NCBI GenBank assembly: GCA_016781705.1
Contig: JADDPV010000022.1
Coordinates: forward strand, 1 to 5,485
DNA: 5,485 nt
Direction: 5' to 3'
From: Rubrobacter sp.
Lineage (GTDB): Bacteria; Actinomycetota; Rubrobacteria; Rubrobacterales; Rubrobacteraceae
In this document: in pieces, positions 1 to 5,100 of the stretch
Position numbering within the stretch: the first letter of the stretch is position 1
How the letters are laid out: each line of letters opens with the position of its first letter
Position numbers and translations under genes: made by a program
The notes under the pieces: generated by a model
Told to the model about the DNA's origin: nothing
Database searches by the model: none
What the model saw: the letters and a program-made list of their open reading frames with translations, nothing else

Positions 1-963
1 AACGTAATCCTCATCTTCGCGCTGACCTCGCTCGCCCTCATAGGCCTCGCCTGGGTGCTAGGACAGGCCACCGAGAGCCTCGGGGCCCACGCAGGTCCCC
101 GTATCGGCGGCATCCTCAACGCCACCTTCGGCAACGCGGCGGAGCTCATCATCACCATCTTCGCCCTCTCGGCCGGCCTGACCACGGTGGTGAAGGCCTC
201 GATCATCGGCTCGATCATCGGCAACGTCCTCTTCGTGCTCGGCGCGAGCCTCCTGCTCGGCGGCCTCAAGAACGGCACCCAGTCCTTCTCGGCGACCATC
301 GCAGGCGTGAACGCCTCCATGCTCGCCATCGTCGCCATCGCGCTGTCCCTGCCGACGATCTTCGACCTCACGATCGAAGGCCCGAGCCCAACCACTTTGA
401 GCGTCGAGGTGGCCGTGGTGATGTTCGTCCTCTACGTCCTCTACCTGCTCTTCTACTTCCGGAGCCCGGAGGGTGCGGCGACGGGCGGCGAGCAGCACGA
501 CCCGCAGTTCAGGAGGATAGCTTCCCTCGTGCTGCTCATCGTGGCGACGCTCGCGGTCGCGTACGTCTCCGAGGCTTTCGTCGGGGCTATCGAGCCGTTG
601 ACCGAGGAGATCGGGCTCTCCGAACTCTTCGTCGGCGTAATAATAGTTCCCGTGGTCGGCAACATCGCCGAGCACATAGTCGGAGTCCAGATCGCCTACA
701 AAAACCAGATGGACTTCTCGATGGGGATCTCGCTCGGCTCCTCCATACAGGTAGCCCTGCTGGTCACCCCGATCCTGGTCTTTCTCGGCCCCCTCCTCGG
801 CCACCCCTTGCGCCTCATCTTCACCCCCCTCGAACTCGGAGCCCTGGCCGCGGCGGTGATCGTCACGGGCTTCGTCGCCCTCGACGGCAGGTCCAACTGG
901 CTCGAGGGCGCTATGCTCCTCGGCGTCTACCTTATCGCCGCGCTCGCCTTTTTCTTCGCCTAG
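1..963 (+). CDS. cax: CaxA-type Ca2+/H+ antiporter (5'-truncated by window edge)
   Basis: An inner-membrane cation exchanger of the CaCA superfamily, CAX branch, expected to export Ca2+ (or a similar divalent cation) in exchange for protons. The frame is open from base 1 to a TAG at 961-963, giving 320 residues in the window. The GTG at 55 is an internal codon, because the frame runs in unbroken from base 1. Both alpha-repeats are visible. The first, with GGILNATFGNAAELI, is at about 106-150; the second, with VGNIAEHIVG, is at about 655-684. Each carries the GNxxE core whose acidic residue binds the cation. Between them lies a short hydrophilic loop (SPEGAATGGEQHDPQFRR, about 463-516) that separates the two transmembrane halves, and at least eight further hydrophobic segments are seen. 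CAX proteins are usually 350-400 residues, so roughly 30-60 residues are missing upstream. The gene converges with the methyltransferase gene, 16 bp away. Family certain; ion specificity inferred. Confidence 0.93.
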   Translation, partial: NVILIFALTSLALIGLAWVLGQATESLGAHAGPRIGGILNATFGNAAELIITIFALSAGLTTVVKASIIGSIIGNVLFVLGASLLLGGLKNGTQSFSATIAGVNASMLAIVAIALSLPTIFDLTIEGPSPTTLSVEVAVVMFVLYVLYLLFYFRSPEGAATGGEQHDPQFRRIASLVLLIVATLAVAYVSEAFVGAIEPLTEEIGLSELFVGVIIVPVVGNIAEHIVGVQIAYKNQMDFSMGISLGSSIQVALLVTPILVFLGPLLGHPLRLIFTPLELGALAAAVIVTGFVALDGRSNWLEGAMLLGVYLIAALAFFFA

Positions 964-979
964 CGGACCTCCTGGCCGA

Positions 980-1837
980 CTACAGCGGCCTCTCGGCCCT
1001 CAGGCCGTACATCAGGGGCACGGCGGGGACCCCTTCTGGCGGCGCCAGGCGCCGCCCCGGCAACTCGCGCATGCCGGAGAAGTGGCGTTCCCCGTTGGCG
1101 TAGGGATACTCCTCCAGGACGCAGAGGCGCAACCCCGCGCGGGCCAGCGCCGTCACCACCTCCCCGAGACCCCACCGGAAGAGGTGACAGGGCTCGGAGT
1201 TCTCGAAGCCCCGTACCCCGGCGGAGAAGCCGGCCGGCGTGAGGCCGCCCGCCGACTCGCCCACGTAGTCGCCCACGCCCTCGTCTAGGCGCAACCGCTC
1301 ACCGCCCGAGGGGTAGCTGCGGGCGTGATTCCACCCCGCGTCGAAGATCTCCGCGACGGGGTGGAAGTCCACGAGCACGAAGCGCCCGCCGGGCTCTAGC
1401 AAGGTCGCTATGCCGGCGGCCCAGGCGTCGAGGTCGGCCAGCCAGCAGACGACGCCGTAGGAGGAGAAGACCGCGTCGAAGCGGCGCCCGCGGCGGGCGG
1501 CGTCGGCCAGCCACTCGTAGACGTCGGCCCGCTCGAAACGTGCCGGGATCCCCGCCCTCTCGGAGAGCGCGCGGGCCGCGCTCACGGCCTCGTCGCTGAC
1601 GTCAACCCCGACCACCGCCGCGCCAAGCGCGGCCAAACTCAAGGAGTCGCCGCCCGCGTTACACTGCAGGTGGGCCAGGGTCCCACCGGCGAGGTCGCCA
1701 AGCAGCCGGAGCTCCTCGGGAAACAGGGTGGTGCCACCCGAGCGCAGGAACCGCGCCAGGTCCCCGCGGTGGCTCTCGTGCGCCCGAACGACGGCGTTCC
1801 ACGAGCGCCGGTTCTGCTCTCTGAGGCTCCGCTCCAC
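980..1837 (-). CDS. Class I SAM-dependent methyltransferase
   Basis: A cytosolic methyltransferase of 285 residues with a Rossmann-type fold; the substrate is unknown. The SAM-binding motif I is at residues 56-64 (HLQCNAGGD), a variant seen in one family of small-molecule methyltransferases. It is followed by the acidic end of strand 2 at Asp79 (VVGVDVSDEA), which should bind the ribose of SAM. A post-motif block, FDAVFSSYGVVCWLADLD, starts at residue 120, and LLEPGGRFVLVDFHP at 146-160 is the motif III strand. The C-terminal half (about 165-285) is a substrate cap with conserved-looking aromatic and His residues (FRWGLGEVV, EEYPY). The start is GTG; an in-frame TAG only four codons upstream rules out a longer protein, although no strong Shine-Dalgarno is seen. 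It is the last gene of the five-gene operon, 9 bp after the glycosyltransferase stop. Methylation of the product made by the upstream enzymes is an inference from context. Confidence 0.88.
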   Translation of the reverse strand: MERSLREQNRRSWNAVVRAHESHRGDLARFLRSGGTTLFPEELRLLGDLAGGTLAHLQCNAGGDSLSLAALGAAVVGVDVSDEAVSAARALSERAGIPARFERADVYEWLADAARRGRRFDAVFSSYGVVCWLADLDAWAAGIATLLEPGGRFVLVDFHPVAEIFDAGWNHARSYPSGGERLRLDEGVGDYVGESAGGLTPAGFSAGVRGFENSEPCHLFRWGLGEVVTALARAGLRLCVLEEYPYANGERHFSGMRELPGRRLAPPEGVPAVPLMYGLRAERPL

Positions 1838-1846
1838 AGCCGGATA

Positions 1847-2917
1847 CTACCGCCCACCGGCCGGCTTGACCCCTCCGGCGACCACGCTCTGCAACACCGC
1901 GGCGAAGCCGGCCACGGCCCCCTTCCAGCGCGGGAGCCTGGCGGCGCGCCGGCGCGCGGCGGCGGACATCCGTCCGCGCAGCACCGGGTCCGCGAGCAGG
2001 AGGTCGAGGGCTTCGGCGAGGGCGTCAGCGTCGTCGGGCGGGACCAGCAGGGCCGCTTCGCTGCCGACGAGATCCGGGAGCGGCCCTACCCGGCAGGCGA
2101 CGATGGGCAGGCCGAAGGAGAGCGCCTCGGCGAAGACCATCCCGTAGCCCTCGTAGCGGGAGGGGAGGACGAAGAGGTCGGCCATCGCGTAGGCCTCCGC
2201 GAGCGCCGCGTCGTCCACGGGTCCGCGGACGAGGATAGAGGCGTCGGGCGCGGCGGCGATTGCCTCCCGGACGGAGGCCGCGTGGTAGGGGTCCGCGTCG
2301 GCCTCACCGACGAGCTCCAGGACGGCGCCGGGGCGGGGACGACGAACCCAGGCCTCGACGAGGGTAGATATCCCCTTGCGCGGTATCCACTGCGCCACGC
2401 AGAGGGCGCGCACGGGTCCGGCTCTACGGCCCGGTTGCTCTTTCGGCGGCTTCAGGCGGTCGAAGCCGGGCGAGACGACGCTGATGCGCCCGGGCGGCAC
2501 ACCCCGCGCCTCGAGGAGGCTCCGCCCGTGCTCGCTCACCGCGACCAGTCGGTCCGCGCGCAGGAGCGGCTCCTCGTACGCCAGTTGGCCCGACGGCTTC
2601 TCAGCCTGGCCTCCGGCGACGCTCGGCAGCTCGTGGACAAGCGCGACCACCGGGCGGCTGGCCCGCCAGCCGTCGAGATGGGGGGCTACAGCGATGCGGG
2701 CGAGGGCGTCAACCACGATCACGTCGAAAGATAGAGGGTCTAGCATCGCACCGACCCGCGGGACGGACGAGGTCTGCTCCTCGGGGTCGGCGCCCCCCGC
2801 CACGAGCTGGGCGACCTCCACCCCACTCTCCTCGAGCCCGGCGAGAAGGCGGGCGTTGTAGAGGTAGCCTCCGGTCTTGCGGCCGGTCTCCCCGACCGTC
2901 ACGAACGCGACGCGCAA
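1847..2917 (-). CDS. Family GT4 glycosyltransferase (GT-B fold)
   Basis: A retaining glycosyltransferase of 356 residues, predicted to move a sugar from a nucleotide-sugar to an unknown acceptor in the cytosol. The N-terminal Rossmann domain opens with MRVAFVTVG and a glycine-rich acceptor-side loop, KTGGYLYN, at residues 14-21; HELPS is at 95-99. The C-terminal donor domain begins near residue 168, with AQWIPRKG at 175-182, whose Arg/Lys typically bind the donor phosphates. The GT4 signature E-x7-E is intact at Glu256 and Glu264 (EGYGMVFAE), followed by GLPIVACRVGPLPDLV. The start is TTG, supported by GGGAGG 4 nt upstream and by the family-like N-terminus. There is no signal peptide or membrane segment, so it is not an obvious cell-surface polysaccharide enzyme. 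It lies 15 bp downstream of the PTPS-like gene and 9 bp upstream of the methyltransferase gene. A small-molecule acceptor, perhaps a pteridine, is inferred from context only. Confidence 0.9.
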   Translation of the reverse strand: MRVAFVTVGETGRKTGGYLYNARLLAGLEESGVEVAQLVAGGADPEEQTSSVPRVGAMLDPLSFDVIVVDALARIAVAPHLDGWRASRPVVALVHELPSVAGGQAEKPSGQLAYEEPLLRADRLVAVSEHGRSLLEARGVPPGRISVVSPGFDRLKPPKEQPGRRAGPVRALCVAQWIPRKGISTLVEAWVRRPRPGAVLELVGEADADPYHAASVREAIAAAPDASILVRGPVDDAALAEAYAMADLFVLPSRYEGYGMVFAEALSFGLPIVACRVGPLPDLVGSEAALLVPPDDADALAEALDLLLADPVLRGRMSAAARRRAARLPRWKGAVAGFAAVLQSVVAGGVKPAGGR

Positions 2918-2921
2918 GCGG

Positions 2922-2927
2922 CCTCCC
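2922..2927 (-). promoter_or_regulatory. Shine-Dalgarno GGGAGG deciding the TTG start of the glycosyltransferase
   Basis: On the minus strand GGGAGG stands 4 nt before the TTG at 2917-2915, inside the short gap after the TGA of the PTPS-like gene (2935-2933). No ATG or GTG lies between that stop and the TTG, and the peptide from the TTG begins with a normal GT4 first strand. This supports initiation at the rare TTG codon. Confidence 0.7.
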
Positions 2928-2932
2928 GCGGC

Positions 2933-3310
2933 TCAGCCAAGCGAGTCCTCGCGGGCCGCATAGACCTCGGACGACTCCCAAACGCGAACCACCAGCGAGT
3001 CGAGCCCCTCGCCGCGCAGGGGCGGGGCGAGCCTCTCCCAGCAGTAACGGGCCAGGGCCTCGGCCGTCGTGTTCACCCCGGCGAGCCCGGGCACCTCGCC
3101 GAGGTCGCGGTAGTGGAGCGAGGCGGCGAGGTCCTCCACCGCCGGTCGTAGCAGCCCGATGTCGTAGAGCGTGCCGTCGTCGTGCAGGTGTTCGCCGCGC
3201 ACGAGGACCTCGAGCCGGTAGGTGTGGCCGTGCAACCTCGTCGCCGGCCCGAAGTCCCCCACGAGCCGGTGCGCCGCCTCGAACCGCGCCGCCACGTATA
3301 CCTCGTACAC
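2933..3310 (-). CDS. 6-pyruvoyl-tetrahydropterin synthase/QueD-family protein lacking the usual catalytic residues
   Basis: A 125-residue cytosolic T-fold protein related to PTPS (tetrahydrobiopterin synthesis) and QueD (6-carboxy-tetrahydropterin synthase, queuosine synthesis). The three zinc-binding histidines are present: His14 in FEAAHRL, and His27 and His29 in RLHGHTY. The Glu that anchors the pterin ring is probably Glu112 in VRVWESSEVY. LYDIG at 48-52 matches the family's DFG-like segment, and NTTAEALARYCWERL matches the conserved NPTSE helix. However, the catalytic Cys, four residues before the first His of HGH in E. coli QueD, is Ala23. The catalytic Asp-His pair of the LDHxYLN motif appears as His66-Tyr67 (LHYRDLGEVPGL). 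The only cysteine is Cys90, in the wrong place. The length fits the family (about 120-140). Start GTG with a strong SD 5 nt upstream. Canonical PTPS or QueD activity is therefore doubtful, and the real reaction is unknown. The neighbouring RibD-like gene and folB support a pteridine or pyrimidine substrate. Confidence 0.88.
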   Translation of the reverse strand: MYEVYVAARFEAAHRLVGDFGPATRLHGHTYRLEVLVRGEHLHDDGTLYDIGLLRPAVEDLAASLHYRDLGEVPGLAGVNTTAEALARYCWERLAPPLRGEGLDSLVVRVWESSEVYAAREDSLG

Positions 3311-3315
3311 CCCAT

Positions 3316-3321
3316 CCTCCC
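3316..3321 (-). promoter_or_regulatory. Shine-Dalgarno GGGAGG of the PTPS-like gene, overlapping the upstream stop codon
   Basis: GGGAGG on the minus strand lies 5 nt before the GTG at 3310-3308. Its first base is the last base of the TAG that ends the dehydrogenase gene (3323-3321). This fixes the GTG start. It is also a typical layout for translational coupling between the two genes. A nearby ATG (3315-3313) is in another frame and opens only an unrelated short reading frame. Confidence 0.75.
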
Positions 3322-4340
3322 TAAGTACCGTAGTCCAGGACCACCTGCACCGCCTCCTCGGGCCGCTCGTCGAGCAGCCGGTAAGCCTCCGGCGCCCTCC
3401 CGAACTGGAGGCGGTGCGAGACTAGCTCTTCGAGGCGCAGGCGGGCGAGCAGGCCGACGACCGTCTCCATCCTGCGGGCGCGGTCCCAGCGCGCGGAGAG
3501 CTCGGGGTTCAGGCGCCCGACCTGCGAGGAGCGCAGCCTCACCCTTCCGCGGTGGAAGCGTCCACCCAAAGCCAGCGAGACTGGCTTCGTGCCGTACCAG
3601 GAAGCCACGACGACGGTCCCCTCGTCCGCCGCGGAGTCTATCGCCATCTGCAGCGCCGCCCCCGAGCCGCTCGCCTCCACGGCCATGTCGGCGCCCCGGC
3701 CGGCCGTGGCCTCGCGAACCCTCTCGATGAGATCACCGTCAGGCTCGAACGCCTCGTGCGCGCCGCCCGCGAGCGCCAGCTCGCGGCGCTTCTCGATAGG
3801 GTCGACGGCCAGCACCCCGAGGCCCGAGAGGGTCAAGAGCCGGACCACGAGCTGGCCGATCACCCCCTGGCCGAAGACCAGGGCGGTCTCGCCGAGGCGC
3901 AGCGGCGCGTCGTGGACGACGTTCAGGGCGGTCTCCAGGTTGGCCGCGAAGACGCCTAAGTGCGGGTCGAGCCCGTCAGGGAGGCGCACGGGCATCTCCG
4001 CCGGCACGACGAGGGCGTCCTGGTGGGGGTGGTGGACGAAGACGGGGTCTCCTGGCGCGAAGGCTTCGACGTCTGGTCCGGCGTCGAGGACGCGTCCGGC
4101 GAGCGCGTAGCCGTACTTGATCGGGAACCCGTAGCTCCCGGCGAGGGTGGGAAGGTCGAGCGGCAGATCCCTCGGGACCTCTCCGCGGTAGACGAGCATC
4201 TCGGTGCCGGCGCTCACCGCGGAGGACAGGGCGCGGACGCGGACTTCGCCGGGCCCTGGCGCCGGGGCTTCTTCGGTCCGGAGCTCCGCGGCGCGGGGGG
4301 CCGCGAACCAGAGCGAGCGGGCGGGCAGGCTAGTTCCCAC
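3321..4340 (-). CDS. MDR-superfamily NAD(P)-dependent dehydrogenase, BchC-like 'zinc-binding alcohol dehydrogenase' type, without zinc ligands
   Basis: A 339-residue medium-chain dehydrogenase/reductase. The N-terminal GroES-like domain (about 1-140) shows VSAGTEMLVYRGEVP (42-56) and FPIKYGYALAGRVLDAG (72-88). The SAGTE...KYGY pattern is the hallmark I associate with the bacteriochlorophyllide oxidoreductase BchC-like branch and its many uncharacterised relatives. The Rossmann domain carries VFGQGVIGQLVVRLL with GxGxxG at Gly157, Gly159 and Gly162. Asp180 at the end of the second strand (AVDPIEKRRE) suggests NAD(H) preference. SSQVGRLNPELSARWDRARR at 271-290 is also typical of the group. The protein has no cysteine at all, so both the catalytic and the four-Cys structural zinc sites of classical alcohol dehydrogenases are absent. 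The start is GTG, overlapping the end of the RibD-like gene by 11 bp, with only a weak SD (CGGCGGC), consistent with translational coupling. The substrate is unknown; oxidation or reduction of a sugar or pteridine side-chain hydroxyl is inferred. Confidence 0.88.
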   Translation of the reverse strand: MGTSLPARSLWFAAPRAAELRTEEAPAPGPGEVRVRALSSAVSAGTEMLVYRGEVPRDLPLDLPTLAGSYGFPIKYGYALAGRVLDAGPDVEAFAPGDPVFVHHPHQDALVVPAEMPVRLPDGLDPHLGVFAANLETALNVVHDAPLRLGETALVFGQGVIGQLVVRLLTLSGLGVLAVDPIEKRRELALAGGAHEAFEPDGDLIERVREATAGRGADMAVEASGSGAALQMAIDSAADEGTVVVASWYGTKPVSLALGGRFHRGRVRLRSSQVGRLNPELSARWDRARRMETVVGLLARLRLEELVSHRLQFGRAPEAYRLLDERPEEAVQVVLDYGT

Positions 4341-5007
4341 TGCCGCCGTTCGGGTACTCGACGCGGCTGTCCAGGATCACGTCGACCCCGCAAGGGAGGA
4401 CCGCCGTCTCCGTCAGCCGCAACGACTCGGAGAGCTCGCGCACGCCGAGGTCGCCTACGGCCTCGATGCCGGAGCCCAAAATCTTGGGTGCCACGCAGAC
4501 CGCGAGGCGGTCCACGAGCCTGGCGCGCAACAGGCCGGTGATGAGCCCGGCCCCGCCCTCAACCAGCACGCTCGCCACCCCCATACCTCCGAGCGCGCGC
4601 AGCAGGGAGGCCAGGTCCACCCGCCCTTCGGCGCTCTCGGGCAACCGAAGCACGGTCGCGCCGACGGACCTGGCCTCCTCGCAGCGTCGCTCGGGGGCGC
4701 GGCCGGTAACGGCGAGGACGGTGCCCCTGGCGGCGCCGCCCGCAAGCACGGCGGCGGTGAGGGGAGTGCGGAGCGCGCTGTCGGCGACCACGCGCAGCGG
4801 GTCCTCGCCGGGGACGCGCCTGACCGTAAGGCGCGGGTCGTCTTTAAGCACGGTGCCGACGCCGACGATCACGGCGTCGTGGGAGGCGCGCAGCTCGTGC
4901 GCGAAAAGGAGCGAGGCGGGGCAGCTGATCCACTGCGAGCTGCCGCTGGAGGTCGCCAGGCGCCCGTCGAGCGTCTGGGCGTAGCTCACGGTAACGGTCG
5001 GACGCAC
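4330..5007 (-). CDS. Stand-alone RibD C-terminal-domain reductase (dihydrofolate reductase-like fold)
   Basis: A 225-residue NADPH-dependent reductase of the RibD_C family. In riboflavin synthesis, members reduce the ribosyl side chain of a pyrimidine intermediate to ribityl; the fold is that of DHFR. Family blocks, numbered from the GTG at 5007, are VSYAQTLDGRLA (7-18), SQWIS (24-28), HELRASHDAVIVGVGTV (37-53), DDPRLTVR (56-63), LRVVADSALRTP (71-82), the nucleotide-binding VLVEGGAGL (147-155) and VAPKILGSG (172-180). No N-terminal deaminase domain is present, so this is not a complete bifunctional RibD. A longer frame runs to a GTG at 5070, but AAGGAG at 5022-5017 and the family N-terminus (RPxVTVSYAQ) favour the GTG at 5007, or the GTG two codons before it at 5013. 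First gene of the operon. It could be a riboflavin-type pyrimidine reductase or a pterin or folate reductase (the RibD-like Rv2671 of M. tuberculosis has DHFR activity). Confidence 0.88.
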   Translation of the reverse strand: MRPTVTVSYAQTLDGRLATSSGSSQWISCPASLLFAHELRASHDAVIVGVGTVLKDDPRLTVRRVPGEDPLRVVADSALRTPLTAAVLAGGAARGTVLAVTGRAPERRCEEARSVGATVLRLPESAEGRVDLASLLRALGGMGVASVLVEGGAGLITGLLRARLVDRLAVCVAPKILGSGIEAVGDLGVRELSESLRLTETAVLPCGVDVILDSRVEYPNGGSGN

Positions 5008-5016
5008 TGTCACTCT

Positions 5017-5022
5017 CTCCTT
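5017..5022 (-). promoter_or_regulatory. Shine-Dalgarno AAGGAG deciding the start of the RibD-like reductase
   Basis: AAGGAG on the minus strand is 9 nt before the GTG at 5007-5005 and 3 nt before the GTG at 5013-5011. The 9-nt spacing and the homologous N-terminus favour 5007. It lies downstream of the GTG at 5070, which would otherwise give the longest frame, and so argues against that longer start. Confidence 0.7.
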
Positions 5023-5029
5023 CAAAGCT

Positions 5030-5045
5030 CCTCTCCCCCGAGAGG
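5030..5045. repeat. Short perfect inverted repeat in the divergent promoter region
   Basis: CCTCTC (5030-5035) and GAGAGG (5040-5045) are exact reverse complements around a 4-nt loop, CCCC on the plus strand. The repeat lies between the operon's ribosome binding site and the TAACCT -10-like sequence, partly overlapping the latter. It might be an operator or a small 5' UTR hairpin. At 6 bp in GC-rich DNA, chance is a real alternative. There is no T-tract on either side, so it is not an intrinsic terminator. Confidence 0.35.
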
Positions 5046-5084
5046 TTAGCACGGCAGGCGGGTCAGGCACGAGTCTTTACGTGC

Positions 5085-5093
5085 TGGCATACT
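5085..5093 (+). promoter_or_regulatory. Candidate extended -10 promoter for folB giving a leaderless mRNA
   Basis: TGGCATACT reads as an extended -10 (TGn plus CATACT, 4 of 6 matches to TATAAT). It ends 7 nt before the folB ATG at 5101, so transcription would start at or within a base or two of the initiator codon. The bases between, GACACAG, contain no Shine-Dalgarno, which fits leaderless initiation, common in actinobacteria. No good -35 is seen at 17 nt spacing (AGGCAC). Confidence 0.45.
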
Positions 5094-5100
5094 GACACAG

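Larger units (their letters stand above)
5008..5100. promoter_or_regulatory. Divergent intergenic region between the five-gene operon and folB
   Basis: This 93-bp gap holds the only room for promoters of both the minus-strand operon and folB. On the minus strand, the RibD-like gene has AAGGAG (5022-5017), and a weak -10-like TAACCT lies at 5048-5043. That would place the transcript start near 5036, a leader of about 30 nt; no convincing -35 is seen. On the plus strand, folB has a candidate extended -10 (see the separate entry). A short perfect hairpin sits in between. The compact shared region makes joint regulation by one regulator possible, but no known operator is recognised. Confidence 0.5.

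Noticed and set aside
58..804. Long minus-strand reading frame (248 codons) opposite the antiporter gene
   Set aside because: Composition is rich in Asp/Glu/Arg/Gly with no family pattern. It mirrors a certain CaCA antiporter and is a high-GC shadow frame.
986..1007. CGGCCT/AGGCCG stem as an intrinsic terminator for the antiporter or the operon
   Set aside because: The stem has only 6 bp with a 10-nt loop, lies inside the methyltransferase coding region and has no T-tract on either strand.
1670..2734. Plus-strand reading frame of 354 codons opposite the glycosyltransferase gene
   Set aside because: It runs antisense to a gene with intact GT4 motifs, its composition is Gly/Arg/Ala/Glu-heavy, and no domain is recognisable.
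1847..2917. Reading the glycosyltransferase and methyltransferase as part of a surface-polysaccharide cluster
   Set aside because: No polymerase, flippase, sugar-nucleotide synthesis gene or membrane anchor is present, and the flanking operon genes belong to pteridine-type families.
2933..3310. Naming the PTPS-like gene queD
   Set aside because: The Cys and Asp-His catalytic residues are replaced, and no other queuosine genes (queC, queE, queF) are in the window.
4330..5007. Naming the reductase ribD
   Set aside because: The deaminase domain is absent and no other riboflavin genes are nearby, so its place in riboflavin synthesis cannot be shown from this window.
4204..5049. Plus-strand reading frame of 281 codons opposite the RibD-like gene
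   Set aside because: Low-complexity Gly/Ala/Arg content with no motif; it is the antisense shadow of a clear RibD_C protein.
5008..5070. Longer start (GTG at 5070) for the RibD-like reductase
   Set aside because: It would add about 21 residues without family similarity, would remove most of the divergent promoter region, and ignores the AAGGAG placed for the GTG at 5007.
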